This document shows positions 34,320 through 43,446 of a stretch of 64,000 bases of DNA, one piece after another. Position 1 is the stretch's first letter; every line of letters starts with the position of its first letter. The DNA comes from Paenibacillus aquistagni (GTDB lineage: Bacteria > Bacillota > Bacilli > Paenibacillales > Paenibacillaceae), in the NCBI RefSeq assembly GCF_900177815.1, contig NZ_FXAZ01000001.1, positions 1,674,001 to 1,738,000 of the forward strand. The letters run 5' to 3'. The notes below the pieces were generated by a model. It was not told the DNA's origin. It searched no databases and worked only from the letters and a program-made list of their open reading frames with translations. The translations under genes and the position numbers were made by a program.

Positions 34320-35108
34320 TCATTTTTTCTCATCCCACACAAATGCAATCTGATCTTTCTGTACGAGCCATTGTGTCGTAAGCGCTTTGATAATTAGAGA
34401 CTCCGTCTCTTTAACAACCTGAGCACGCGCTTCCTGAGCAGTCATGTTGACTATTTGTTCTTGCTTCGAGTCGCTGACGGAGGTCGAGCCGATATCTATC
34501 TTTGGCACAGCCTGCACAGGGTCAACTTCATTTGATGAAGAAGAGGCCTCGTCAGAATCACCTGCTTGTCGAGAGGGAGAACCTTTTGTCACATTCAAAA
34601 AAACGACAATTTTCTCAATTGCAGGCTCTCGTTTTCCTGCAGCCTGCATTAATCTCACTTCCACACGTTCCGTCTCAGCATACAGTCCTTGCTGCACAAA
34701 TACAGGAATGTCACCAGACTGGGACGATCCATCTTCTGGCCATGCCGAAGCTTGAAGCATCTCATTCACATGTCCCTTCATGTTAGAGCCAAGCTGTGAT
34801 GCCGCGAATTGACGCGCCTGCTCCTCTCGCTTTGCCGTAAGCTTGGCCGCTTCACGTTCAATGGCCGTTAAGGAGGTAAAAGCGCTTGTCGTCTCCATTG
34901 CCGCCTTATTCCACTCATTAGCGACATCCTCCGCAATATTCTCATGGAACAACTTCATAATCGGCGTTAACAGAATCAAGAGAATAATAAGGCTCAGCAT
35001 CAGCTTGACGTAGCGCTGCATGGATCGATTAGGCAGCAGCAGATCGATAAAGGTCGCAAGCAGGATGACCATAATGATTTCTTTTAACCACTGGCTTAAC
35101 CAGCTCAT
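34320..35108 (-). CDS. spoIIIAF: stage III sporulation protein AF
   Basis: This 262-residue protein begins MSWLSQWLKEIIMVILLATF, with two N-terminal membrane helices (residues about 8-26 and 36-52), followed by a soluble ring-type domain. It fits SpoIIIAF by position and topology. The linker from about residue 170 is Ser/Glu-rich and the C-terminus (QWLVQKDQIAFVWD) is conserved in kind. GGAAGGAGG precedes the ATG. Confidence 0.92.
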   Translation of the reverse strand: MSWLSQWLKEIIMVILLATFIDLLLPNRSMQRYVKLMLSLIILLILLTPIMKLFHENIAEDVANEWNKAAMETTSAFTSLTAIEREAAKLTAKREEQARQFAASQLGSNMKGHVNEMLQASAWPEDGSSQSGDIPVFVQQGLYAETERVEVRLMQAAGKREPAIEKIVVFLNVTKGSPSRQAGDSDEASSSSNEVDPVQAVPKIDIGSTSVSDSKQEQIVNMTAQEARAQVVKETESLIIKALTTQWLVQKDQIAFVWDEKK

Positions 35109-35129
35109 AACAGGCCTCCTTCCTGCAAG

Positions 35130-36380
35130 CTAACGCATCATAACGGTGACATTGCCTGCTGTCAGCAAGATCGTGATGGCAAGAAAAAACATGAGGCTAA
35201 CCGCTGCAAGCGCTGCAAATACATAGATCATGCTCTTCCCGACCGTCTTCAAGCAGCCGACGACTGGTGTGTCGCCAAGGGGCTGCATGATGGCAGCAGA
35301 TACATTGTATATAAGGGAAAGCGCGAGAATCTTGATCGCTGGAAACGCACATAGAAACAGCAAGATGATAACCCCTGTGAGGCCTACGGCATTCTTCACA
35401 AGCAAGGACGCGGATATCACGGTATCCGTAGCGTCCGAGAATACCCTTCCGACGACCGGCACGAAATTGCCGGTAATATACTTCGCCGTCTTCAATGCCA
35501 CTCCGTCCGTAACAGAGCTTGTCACCCCTTGCACGGAGATGACGCCAAGGAATACGGTAAGCAATACCCCTAAGAGCCCCACACTGATGTTGCGCAGCAA
35601 ATTAGCAAGCTGCGTTACCTTGTATTTGTCCGTAATCGTGCTGACGATATGAAGTACTGCGGAAAAGAACAACAGCGGGAAGACTACCATATAGATCAAG
35701 GTTCCGATAATATGAATCATAAAAATGATCAGAGGATGAAGCACGGATACAGTAACGACATTGCCTAGAGAGGCTAGCAAGGTGAACAGAAGCGGCACCA
35801 TCGCCATCATAAAGTGGATCATGCTGGTGATGGCGTCCTTCGCATAGCCAATGGCTATGTTAAAGCTGTTGATGGCCAATATGATGATGACCAAATAAGA
35901 AATAGAGTAGGCAATTTTGCTAACTGCGTTGCGTTCAAAGGCTGCCTGCAGCGTTTCAAGCACCATGCTGAAGACTGCTAAAATGACGATCGTAACGATC
36001 AGCTTTCCATTTAACAGCACCTCTTGAAGCATGAAGCCTCCAAGTGCTTTTAAGGCATTCTCCATCGTCAGCCTCTCGCCGCCAGGAAGAATAAGGTCCG
36101 CAAAGCTTGGCAGCGAATCTCTTGGGAAAAAGCCTCCATACTTGTCCAACAGGTCCTGCCAGTATTCCTCCACTTCACTTGTCGCTAGTTCACTCGCCTG
36201 CTTCTCCATCCAATCCTGCGTAATGCCTTGATCCACCGGAGTGGCTTGTACGCTGCCTGCACCAGCAGAAGAATTGTGTTCAGATGAGGCAAATGCAGCA
36301 CTTGTCCCGAACATCAGCAAGCTGAGCATGATGAGCACTATTGCAATGACAATGAAGCGCCTAGGGGACCATAGCTTCAC
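35130..36380 (-). CDS. spoIIIAE: stage III sporulation protein AE
   Basis: This 416-residue protein has an N-terminal secretion signal/helix, an extracytoplasmic segment (about 30-110) and at least six membrane helices (about 120-410). Conserved features are LNGKLIVTIVILAVFSMVLETLQAAFE and GNFVPVVGRVFSDATDTVI. It starts at GTG after AAGGAGG. It is the main polytopic component of the SpoIIIA complex. Confidence 0.96.
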   Translation of the reverse strand: MKLWSPRRFIVIAIVLIMLSLLMFGTSAAFASSEHNSSAGAGSVQATPVDQGITQDWMEKQASELATSEVEEYWQDLLDKYGGFFPRDSLPSFADLILPGGERLTMENALKALGGFMLQEVLLNGKLIVTIVILAVFSMVLETLQAAFERNAVSKIAYSISYLVIIILAINSFNIAIGYAKDAITSMIHFMMAMVPLLFTLLASLGNVVTVSVLHPLIIFMIHIIGTLIYMVVFPLLFFSAVLHIVSTITDKYKVTQLANLLRNISVGLLGVLLTVFLGVISVQGVTSSVTDGVALKTAKYITGNFVPVVGRVFSDATDTVISASLLVKNAVGLTGVIILLFLCAFPAIKILALSLIYNVSAAIMQPLGDTPVVGCLKTVGKSMIYVFAALAAVSLMFFLAITILLTAGNVTVMMR

Positions 36381-36398
36381 CTGATACTCCTCCTTCCT

Positions 36399-36788
36399 TT
36401 ATGCAGGCAGCAGTTTCATAACCGTTTCGATGACGACACTAATGATGGGAATGGCAAGCACCATAATTAATACTTTGCCAGCGAGCTCGATCTTGGAGGC
36501 AATACCATCCTGACCAGCATCACGTACGATCTGAGCGCCGAATTCCGCAATATAGGCAATGCCGATAATTTTGAGTATCGTTTTTAAATACACCGGTTCA
36601 ATGCCTGATCGCTCAGCTAGATCCTCAAGCACTTGAATAACGGATTCAATCTTCCCAATGAGAAACAAAAAGATCACAATACCCGTAAACGTCGCGATAA
36701 GAAATGCGAACATCGGTTTCTGTTCCTTGACGACAAGTACGAGTATCGCTGCAATGAGTCCAAGACCGACGATCTGAATAATTTCCAT
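36399..36788 (-). CDS. spoIIIAD: stage III sporulation protein AD
   Basis: This 129-residue protein has about four membrane helices, including IQIVGLGLIAAILVLVV and FAFLIATFTGIVIFLFLIG, and the conserved KTILKIIGIAYIAEFGAQIVRDAGQDGIASKIE block (in parts). It is fused in function to SpoIIIAC, with which it shares family features. Upstream gene spoIIIAC ends 10 nt earlier. Confidence 0.96.
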   Translation of the reverse strand: MEIIQIVGLGLIAAILVLVVKEQKPMFAFLIATFTGIVIFLFLIGKIESVIQVLEDLAERSGIEPVYLKTILKIIGIAYIAEFGAQIVRDAGQDGIASKIELAGKVLIMVLAIPIISVVIETVMKLLPA

Positions 36789-36798
36789 CGCGCTTCAC

Positions 36799-37002
36799 CT
36801 ACTGAAAGAGAAAAATGGTCTTGATTTCTTGGAAAAGATGATCCAGCAAGCGAACGACCATAAACAGCACCACCACGAAGCCAATGACAGTTACCCAATG
36901 GGCCATGTCTTCCTTCCCCATTTGCTTAAGGACGGTGTGAATCATGGCAATAATGATGCCGATTCCGGCAATTTGAAAGATTGCACTGACATCCACATTC
37001 AT
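36799..37002 (-). CDS. spoIIIAC: stage III sporulation protein AC
   Basis: This protein of about 67 residues has two membrane helices (VSAIFQIAGIGIIIAMIHTVL and WVTVIGFVVVLFMVVRLLDHLF, in parts) and the conserved KQMGKEDMAHW loop. The frame extends to 37017, but GAGGTG precedes the ATG at 37002, which I take as the start. Between spoIIIAB and spoIIIAD as expected. Confidence 0.95.
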   Translation of the reverse strand: MNVDVSAIFQIAGIGIIIAMIHTVLKQMGKEDMAHWVTVIGFVVVLFMVVRLLDHLFQEIKTIFLFQ

Positions 37003-37013
37003 GCCGCAGCACC

Positions 37014-37544
37014 TCAATACATCAGAATAACGAGCATAATTCCACTTAATACCCCTAGACTTTTCGACATCCTGCCGAATTGCAAGTAATCATCTCTTGC
37101 TGCACTTTCCTCCTGCTCCAGCCGCTTCACAGCATGTCTCAAATGATTGCGTTGATCTTCGCGGTCACTAACCCCTAAGCTTGCTCCAAGCTCATATAAT
37201 ATGCGCAGGTCTTGGTCTTTCATGGAAAGCCTTCCCTTGTAAACGTGAAGCGCCTTCTCCCATGCATCCTTTGCTGTAGTCACCCCTGCTCTAGACTGCA
37301 TGAGATCAGAAGCATAGCCGAACACCTGCTTCAAGGGAGCGGCAGCCTGGTGGGACAGATCCCGAAAGGCCTCATCAAGCGGTGTATAGCCATACATGAT
37401 TGAGGTTTCCAGCCGCTCTAATGCATGAATCATTTGTCTGATCTGACGAACTCGCGAGGCATAGCTGGACGACTGCACCCAGCCGATCGCTGTGGCTGCT
37501 GCAATAATCATGGCAGCACCCATAATTTTAAACACGAGCACCAC
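37014..37544 (-). CDS. spoIIIAB: stage III sporulation protein AB
   Basis: This 176-residue protein has an N-terminal helix (MGAAMIIAAATAIGWV) and a long helical domain resembling type II secretion F-type proteins, with RQIRQMIHALERLETSIMYGYTPLDEAF and a C-terminal helix (SLGVLSGIMLVILM). The GTG at 37544 overlaps the end of spoIIIAA by 17 nt. An ATG at 37523 is an alternative. Confidence 0.95.
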   Translation of the reverse strand: MVLVFKIMGAAMIIAAATAIGWVQSSSYASRVRQIRQMIHALERLETSIMYGYTPLDEAFRDLSHQAAAPLKQVFGYASDLMQSRAGVTTAKDAWEKALHVYKGRLSMKDQDLRILYELGASLGVSDREDQRNHLRHAVKRLEQEESAARDDYLQFGRMSKSLGVLSGIMLVILMY

Positions 37545-38523
37545 CCCTCACCGTATCGATCAGCATGGCTCGCTTCTTTTCATCAAACACTCGAAACGTC
37601 ATTTGTTTCTTTGTCCTTTGCAAGAACACGATTCGACGAAATACGCCTTCTGTCAGCAGCTCGCTTAAGCCCGGTCGTCTGACCAGTTCGTCGAGCGCTT
37701 GTCCGTGGGCTGTCGCAATGACCGATACGCCCGCATGAATCGCTTCTCTCATTGCCAGAACGTCCTCCATTCGTCCAAACTCATCTACGACGAGCACCTC
37801 AGGAGACATGGAACGTATTAGCATCATCATGCCTTCGGCCTTCGGACAGCCATCCAGCACGTCGCTTCTCACCCCAAGATCGAAGCTCGGCACACCTTTG
37901 ATGCAGCCGGCAATCTCGGAACGCTCATCTACAACGCCTACCTTCATTGCCTTCCAAGTTGCATCAGCATGACACCATTCTCCACTTGAGATCATGCGCA
38001 CCAAATCTCGAAGGAGCGTTGTCTTCCCATGCTGTGGCGGCGATACGATTAACGTGTGATGCACACCCTTCTGACCAAAGTCCAATAAATAAGGAAGAAT
38101 TGGCTTCCCAACTCCCTTAACTTCTCTAGCAATGCGAATGTTAAAGCCTGCAATATCTCGAAGGTGACTCACCTTGCCTTGTGACAAGACGGTGCGACCA
38201 GACATCCCGACACGATGCCCTCCTGCCACCGTGACAAACCCTCTCCGAAGCTGTTCTTCCATCGTATATAAGGAATGATTGGTCATAAGATCAAGCAATC
38301 GATGACAATCCTCCTTATTCGGCTTGTAGGCGCCAGAAGACAGATCCGTCAGCTTCCCTTCACTCGTTACAAATCCATAGCTTCCGCCAAAAATAACTTC
38401 AAGCGGCCTGTCCTCACGCACTCGAACTTCTTCTAGCTCTGCGAGCACGCGATCTGGCAGCGACATGATCATCGCCCGCACTTCTGGAGGCAAGATGAGC
38501 GACCAGTTTGCATTTCGTTTCAT
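37528..38523 (-). CDS. spoIIIAA: stage III sporulation protein AA, ATPase
   Basis: This 331-residue AAA/secretion ATPase energises the SpoIIIA channel. Walker A is VSPPQHGKTTLLRDL (about residues 159-173) and Walker B is LVVDEFGRMED. GHRVGMSGRTV and RIAREVKG are family signatures. It has AAAGGAGAG before the ATG. First gene of the operon. A sigma-E-like promoter lies about 60 nt upstream. Confidence 0.97.
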   Translation of the reverse strand: MKRNANWSLILPPEVRAMIMSLPDRVLAELEEVRVREDRPLEVIFGGSYGFVTSEGKLTDLSSGAYKPNKEDCHRLLDLMTNHSLYTMEEQLRRGFVTVAGGHRVGMSGRTVLSQGKVSHLRDIAGFNIRIAREVKGVGKPILPYLLDFGQKGVHHTLIVSPPQHGKTTLLRDLVRMISSGEWCHADATWKAMKVGVVDERSEIAGCIKGVPSFDLGVRSDVLDGCPKAEGMMMLIRSMSPEVLVVDEFGRMEDVLAMREAIHAGVSVIATAHGQALDELVRRPGLSELLTEGVFRRIVFLQRTKKQMTFRVFDEKKRAMLIDTVRGGARV

Positions 38524-38580
38524 GACGAACGCTCTCCTTTTGTCACACAGTCAACTTGACTAGGAACATGTCCATACCTG

Positions 38581-38611
38581 ATATGTATGGGACATCCCTT
38601 CACCTTATGAC
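38581..38611 (-). promoter_or_regulatory. candidate sigma-E promoter of spoIIIA
   Basis: On the minus strand CATACATAT (38581-38589) resembles the sigma-E -10 CATACANT and GTCATAA (38605-38611) the -35, about 15-16 bp apart. In B. subtilis spoIIIA is sigma-E dependent. The -10 overlaps an imperfect inverted repeat (CCATAC near 38572 and GTATGG at 38585-38590). Confidence 0.45.
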
Positions 38612-38625
38612 TATGGAACAACGCA

Positions 38626-38895
38626 CTACTTTTTCAGAATGCCGATTAGCAGGCACATCACGCCAAAGCCAATCCAAATAAACTTCCCCCAACTCAGCTT
38701 GTCAGCAATACCAATCAGGCCAATGGTCGTTGTTGCAATCAATACCATTGGACCAACTAACGCAAGCATGGAATTCACAAGCAGCGCTTTTTCAGGATTG
38801 TTGAAGCGAAGCATCAGGACTGCAGCAAGTAGCTCCAAGCTTCCAGAGACCATTCGCAGGCTTGCCATGCTCAGCACAAATTTATCCCAAGGCAT
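38626..38895 (-). CDS. yqhV: YqhV-family membrane protein (DUF2619)
   Basis: This protein of about 89 residues has three hydrophobic segments and SMASLRMVSGSLELLAAVLMLRFN, as in YqhV. It lies immediately upstream of spoIIIAA, as yqhV does in B. subtilis. The frame extends to 38973, but AAAGGAGGGG precedes the ATG at 38895. Function unknown. Possibly sporulation-related by location. Confidence 0.9.
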   Translation of the reverse strand: MPWDKFVLSMASLRMVSGSLELLAAVLMLRFNNPEKALLVNSMLALVGPMVLIATTTIGLIGIADKLSWGKFIWIGFGVMCLLIGILKK

Positions 38896-39077
38896 TGGTG
38901 CCCCTCCTTTCTCATAGATCAGGTTAGTACATGCTATGCAGCGGCTGTACATTTTAGAGCTATCGATCAGCAATACATCTCATGGATGAATAGGCACCTG
39001 TCAGGGAGGGCACGCATATATTGCTTGCATATATACTCCATCAATAGACCTCGCTGATAAGAATGGGAGGAAGAGAA

Positions 39078-39896
39078 ATGAATCCTACAAGTCCCGCTTT
39101 GGATTGGCCTAAGCTGCTGCTTGATCCTAGCTGCAGCCGCTTGAGCAAGCCGCGAGCAGCCGGCTTAACCATGGTGATGGATAAAGGAATGGGCATGCAT
39201 GCATTTGAGGACATGATCATGACCTCTCATGAACATATGGATGTGATCAAACTTGGCTTCGGCACGAGTGTGATTGTTCCAAGAGCAATTATCGAAGCAA
39301 AAACGAAGCTTGCCAAAGCACATAATTTGCTGATTATGCCAGGAGGAACACTGCTTGAGCTTGCCTTTATCCAAGGTGTTGTCCATGACTTTTTCCATAT
39401 GATGCGTTCACTCGGATTTAACGCCATTGAAGTATCGGATGGGACGATCTCGCTGTCACGCAAGGAACGCAACACCTTGATCCACTTAGCCATTCAATAT
39501 GGATTTCACGTCAGCACGGAGTACGGAAAAAAACTTGAGCACAGTGAATTCGTACTGGATCAGCTTGCAGAAACGTATTTGGAAGATCTGGCAAACGGTG
39601 CAGAATGGATGACGCTAGAGGGCCGTGAATCTGGGGCAGGTGTGGGAATCTATCATTCGAACGGAAGCTGTGACCAAGAACTAGTCGATGCCATTCTGAA
39701 CAGCATTCCTCATCCAGATCAGCTCATGTGGGAGGCTCCAAATAAAAACCAGCAATTGTTTATTCTAAAGCGAGCAGGCACGAATGTTAGTCTTGGCAAT
39801 GTAGGATCTCAGGATATCATCGCATTGGAGGCGCTGCGGCGGGGGCTTCGATCAGACACGATGATCGACCATGTCGCTTATCATTATGACATTTAG
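39078..39896 (+). CDS. comA: phosphosulfolactate synthase
   Basis: This TIM-barrel enzyme of about 272 residues adds sulfite to phosphoenolpyruvate to give 2-phospho-3-sulfolactate. Features are SRPR-like SKPRAAGLTMVMDKG near the N-terminus, DVIKLGFGTSVI, GGTLLELAFIQG and AIEVSDGTISLS, all characteristic. B. subtilis YitD is the counterpart. GGGAGG precedes the ATG at 39078. It is directly followed by comB on the same strand. In B. subtilis the equivalent enzymes make sulfolactate, abundant in spores. Position beside spoIIIA differs from B. subtilis. Confidence 0.9.
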   Translation: MNPTSPALDWPKLLLDPSCSRLSKPRAAGLTMVMDKGMGMHAFEDMIMTSHEHMDVIKLGFGTSVIVPRAIIEAKTKLAKAHNLLIMPGGTLLELAFIQGVVHDFFHMMRSLGFNAIEVSDGTISLSRKERNTLIHLAIQYGFHVSTEYGKKLEHSEFVLDQLAETYLEDLANGAEWMTLEGRESGAGVGIYHSNGSCDQELVDAILNSIPHPDQLMWEAPNKNQQLFILKRAGTNVSLGNVGSQDIIALEALRRGLRSDTMIDHVAYHYDI

Positions 39897-39960
39897 TTCA
39901 TTTCTTCCTCATGCTTCTAGCTATCGTCGTCCACTTCGAGTAGGAAGGAGGTATACACCG

Positions 39961-40692
39961 ATGCATATAGATGTTATCGCCAGTATCAACGAAGCTAGAG
40001 CCATTGATCTGAGTCAGCGTACCGTAATTGTAATTGATGTTCTCCGGGCGACAAGCACGATCGTGACCGCACTTGCTCACGGAGCCTCAGGCGTGATTCC
40101 TGTAGAGACAATCGGTCAAGCCAAGCAATGCGCCGGAACACACGATCTGCTTGGAGGAGAGCGGTACTGCAAGAAGATTCCTGGATTTGACCTTGGCAAT
40201 TCCCCGCTCGAATATACGGGAGCAAGTATGAAAGGCAAGAGAATTATTCTGACCACAACGAACGGTACACGCGCCATCCAAAAGTCCTTGAAGGCAGAGT
40301 ATATCTTTGCAGGAAGCCTCCTGAATGCCAAGGCTTGCGCCATGACTGCGCTTAAGCTTCGCAATGATATCGCACTGTTATGTGCGGGCACACAAGACAA
40401 CTTTGCCTTTGAAGATGGAATATGTGCCGGCATGATCCTTCATGAGATGCTGCACCTGCCTCTCCCATCGGAGTTGAATCTTGTATACAATGATCTTGGA
40501 AAAATGGTCCTGAGCGCGTATCGACATCATCAAGACAATATGCATATGGCTTTGATGGATTGTGCTAGCGGCAGACGCTTGATGAAGATCGGCTATGCCC
40601 AAGACATTGAGCATTGTGCCCAATTGAATGCCATCTCACTTGTCCCCCGCTTTGATAGGCATATGATGATCCCTTTCTCTCTTGCAATATAA
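39961..40692 (+). CDS. comB: 2-phosphosulfolactate phosphatase
   Basis: This Mg-dependent phosphatase of about 243 residues removes phosphate from 2-phosphosulfolactate. IVIDVLRATSTIVTALAHGA, GGERYCKKIPGFDLGNSPLEY and LTTTNGTRAI are the family signatures. The frame is open from 39871 inside comA, but AAGGAGG at 9 nt before the ATG at 39961 sets the start. It corresponds to B. subtilis YitC. The third step, dehydrogenation to or from sulfopyruvate, has no gene here, so sulfolactate is the likely product. Confidence 0.92.
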   Translation: MHIDVIASINEARAIDLSQRTVIVIDVLRATSTIVTALAHGASGVIPVETIGQAKQCAGTHDLLGGERYCKKIPGFDLGNSPLEYTGASMKGKRIILTTTNGTRAIQKSLKAEYIFAGSLLNAKACAMTALKLRNDIALLCAGTQDNFAFEDGICAGMILHEMLHLPLPSELNLVYNDLGKMVLSAYRHHQDNMHMALMDCASGRRLMKIGYAQDIEHCAQLNAISLVPRFDRHMMIPFSLAI

Positions 40693-40795
40693 CACCGGGA
40701 TACCTGCTTCAATCCCTTCATCATCATGCGTTGTTCTAATCTGTGGGGCAGTGCTCATACATCTAATATGTAGCTTGTACTCACTCCCAGTTCAG

Positions 40796-40829
40796 CGCCG
40801 ATTCTTAGACGATGCATAGAGAATCGGCG
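40796..40829. repeat. 10-bp inverted repeat upstream of the DUF441 gene
   Basis: A perfect inverted repeat, CGCCGATTCT and AGAATCGGCG, encloses a 14-nt centre. It lies 100 bp after comB and 29 bp before the DUF441 start. No T-run follows on either strand, so it may be a comB terminator of weak type or a regulatory hairpin in the leader of the next gene. Confidence 0.5.
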
Positions 40830-40857
40830 TCGAACCTTTGATCAAAGGAGCACGATT

Positions 40858-41322
40858 ATGAATGGTGAACTCGTTCTCGTTACACTCATTGTCATCGGAC
40901 TTGTGAGCCGCTCTTCCATTTTGACGACGGCTGCCTGTATCCTTCTTATTGTCAAGTTGGTTCAGCTTGAACGGTTCTTGCCTTCCATTGAGCGCAGAGG
41001 CATGGAACTAGGTTTGTTATTCTTGACAATTGCCGTTCTCGTTCCCTTTGCCGCTGAACATGTCACATACAAGGATGTCGTTCGGACGCTTACATCCTGG
41101 ACAGGCATCTTGGCTATCCTTGGCGGTGCAATTGCAACACTGATGAATAATCAAGGGCTTGATCTATTAAAAAACGATCCTCAAATGATCATTGGCCTTG
41201 TAGCAGGCTCGATCATCGGGATCGTCTTTATGCGCGGAATTCCTGTCGGCCCCTTAATGGCAGCAGGCATCACCGCAATCCTTATTCAAGTATTTAACTG
41301 GATAACCTCAAAAGGAGGTTAA
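40858..41322 (+). CDS. DUF441 membrane protein (YtwI-like)
   Basis: This 154-residue protein has four to five membrane helices and the DUF441 motifs [39 protein letters not shown], and [19 protein letters not shown] (in parts). AAAGGAG precedes the ATG. B. subtilis YtwI is the counterpart and lies next to citZ, not here. Its function is unknown. The final codons (SKGG, stop) contain a perfect AAAGGAGG followed by an ATG, see findings. Confidence 0.9.
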   Translation: MNGELVLVTLIVIGLVSRSSILTTAACILLIVKLVQLERFLPSIERRGMELGLLFLTIAVLVPFAAEHVTYKDVVRTLTSWTGILAILGGAIATLMNNQGLDLLKNDPQMIIGLVAGSIIGIVFMRGIPVGPLMAAGITAILIQVFNWITSKGG

Positions 41323-41378
41323 CCAGATGAATATCAGACAAGCATGTCATATTCATCTTCCAAGCTGCTCTTTGTGGC

Positions 41379-42632
41379 TTAACGACGATCTTGTGGACCA
41401 CCGACGTAGGCCTGTTCCAAGGTATCAAGGCCATAAGCCGTATGCAAGGCTGTGACCACGTCCTGCAGCTTGTTGTCTGCAATAACGCAGGACACTTTAA
41501 TCTCAGACGTGCTGACCATCTTAATGCTGATGCCCGTTCCGGAGATGACCTCGAACATCTTAGCTGCAACACCTGGATGGCTGACCATGCCCGCGCCTAC
41601 GATGGACACCTTTACAAGATCAACTTCAGATGTTACTTCACGGTATGGGAGCGTAGCACGCAGCCCTTCAAGCACAGCAATCGCACGATCATGATCATCA
41701 CGAGCTGTGGAGAATGAGAAGTCCGCTTCGCCATCCATGACACCGCTTTGCACAATAATATCGACATCAATGCCAGCATCGGCCAATGCACCGAATACCG
41801 TTGCCAATATGCCAGGCTGATCAACCACGCCTAGAATGCTAATACGCGCTACATTTTTATCATATGCGATTCCGCTTACAACGACTCCCTGCTCCATGAC
41901 TGCATCCTCCTTCACGACCGTTCCTTCATTATGATTAAAGCTTGATCTTACGACCAGACATACATTGTTGTGCTTCGCGTACTCTACCGCTCTTGGATGC
42001 AGTACAGCCGCTCCCAGATGTGCCAGCTCCAGCATCTCGTCATACGAGATTTCTTTAAGCTTGCGAGCGCATCTTACAATACGAGGGTCGGTCGAGTAGA
42101 TGCCGTCCACGTCCGTATAGATTTCGCATACATCTGCTTCAATTGCAGCCGCCAAAGCAACCGCTGTCGTATCAGAGCCTCCTCGGCCAAGGGTCGTAAT
42201 CTCCCCTTGATCCGACATTCCTTGGAACCCTGCAACGATCACGATGCGACCGTTATCAATTGCTCGCTTAACACGTTCTGGCTGAATATCCAATATACGC
42301 GCCTTGGAATGGGTATCATCCGTCTTGAAGCCAGCCTGCCAGCCTGTGAAAGAAACCGCTTCATGTCCTAGGCCATGAATAGCCATTGACAACAGGGCAA
42401 CGCTGATCTGCTCTCCAGTGGTGAGCAGCATGTCCATCTCGCGCGCTGGAGGCGCTTCGCATAACAGCTTCGACTTATCAATCAGTTCATCCGTCGTATC
42501 TCCCATAGCAGACACAACAACAACACATTGATGGCCTTCCTCTTTCTTCTCCACAATTCTCTTGGCGACCCGCTTCATGCGTTCGGTATCCCCAACAGAG
42601 CTTCCCCCGAATTTCATTACGAATAATGCCAC
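41379..42632 (-). CDS. lysC: aspartate kinase, LysC-type with two ACT domains
   Basis: This 417-residue aspartokinase catalyses the first step to lysine, threonine, methionine and diaminopimelate. N-terminal FVMKFGGSSVGD, catalytic GFQGMSDQGEITTLGRGGSDTTAVALAAA region, and DVDGIYSTDPRIV are diagnostic. Two ACT domains occupy about residues 265-400 and give feedback control. It starts at GTG. No lysine riboswitch lies in the 140-nt space between this gene and the efp terminator. Placing lysC downstream of efp differs from B. subtilis. Confidence 0.93.
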   Translation of the reverse strand: MALFVMKFGGSSVGDTERMKRVAKRIVEKKEEGHQCVVVVSAMGDTTDELIDKSKLLCEAPPAREMDMLLTTGEQISVALLSMAIHGLGHEAVSFTGWQAGFKTDDTHSKARILDIQPERVKRAIDNGRIVIVAGFQGMSDQGEITTLGRGGSDTTAVALAAAIEADVCEIYTDVDGIYSTDPRIVRCARKLKEISYDEMLELAHLGAAVLHPRAVEYAKHNNVCLVVRSSFNHNEGTVVKEDAVMEQGVVVSGIAYDKNVARISILGVVDQPGILATVFGALADAGIDVDIIVQSGVMDGEADFSFSTARDDHDRAIAVLEGLRATLPYREVTSEVDLVKVSIVGAGMVSHPGVAAKMFEVISGTGISIKMVSTSEIKVSCVIADNKLQDVVTALHTAYGLDTLEQAYVGGPQDRR

Positions 42633-42782
42633 AGAAGATTCACTCCAATCCCGACGGAATGTATTTATTTAATTGCATATTATACCACATCTTTCCCAAA
42701 GCGGTGGAAAAAGATTGACGGATCCGCATGGAAAATATACTGAAGCGCTGGAATATTCGTTTTATGCGGTCGCAAACAAAAA

Positions 42783-42838
42783 ATCCCCCATCTACGATAA
42801 CGGGCAGCACAGCAGCCTTATTACCATAGATGGAGGAT
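42783..42838 (-). terminator. terminator after efp
   Basis: On the minus strand ATCCTCCATCTA pairs with TAGATGGGGGAT (one mismatch) around a structured loop, and TTTTTT follows. It starts 13 nt beyond the efp stop. The loop contains a further short hairpin. Confidence 0.75.
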
Positions 42839-42850
42839 CCATGCCCCCTA

Positions 42851-43408
42851 CTAAGCGCGGGAAATATATTTGCCTTCGCGTGTATCGATAAGAAGCACAT
42901 CGCCTTCGTTAATGAAGAGCGGAACTTGAACGTTAAGGCCTGTTTCCACCGTTGCGCTCTTAAGCGCGCCTTGTGCCGTATTACCTTTAACGCCTGGCTC
43001 TGTCTCAATAACTTTCAGCTCAACACTGTTTGGCAAGTTAATACCGATGATCTCGCCTTGATAGCTGACGATATTAACAATGCTGTTGTCCTTCAAGAAG
43101 TTCAATTCCCATTCCAATTGATCTTTGGACAAGGAGAATTGATCATAGGATTCGTTATCCATGAACGTATATTCGTCACCGCTGTTGTACAGGTATTGCA
43201 CTTCACGATTGTCGATTTGTGCACGGGAGATCGTCTCGCCAGCACGGAATGTTTTCTCTGTTACGTTACCATTGCGCAGATTGCGAAGCTTGGAACGAAC
43301 GAAAGCAGCGCCTTTACCTGGTTTTACGTGTTGGAATTCGATGACGGAGAAGATGTCGCCGTCTACTTCAACCGTCAAGCCTGTTTTAAAATCGTTAACT
43401 GAAATCAC
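42851..43408 (-). CDS. efp: elongation factor P
   Basis: This 185-residue factor relieves ribosome stalling at polyproline stretches. The acceptor loop is [17 protein letters not shown], with Lys at the tip (KPGKG). The OB-fold C-terminal domains are standard. It starts at GTG after GGAGGG. The order aroQ-yqhT-efp is the same as in B. subtilis. The window encodes a protein with a PPPPPP tract (14155-14754), a natural EF-P client. Confidence 0.97.
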   Translation of the reverse strand: MISVNDFKTGLTVEVDGDIFSVIEFQHVKPGKGAAFVRSKLRNLRNGNVTEKTFRAGETISRAQIDNREVQYLYNSGDEYTFMDNESYDQFSLSKDQLEWELNFLKDNSIVNIVSYQGEIIGINLPNSVELKVIETEPGVKGNTAQGALKSATVETGLNVQVPLFINEGDVLLIDTREGKYISRA

Positions 43409-43446
43409 TAAATTTCCCTCCTAGAAAACGTACATGCTGAGCTTGA

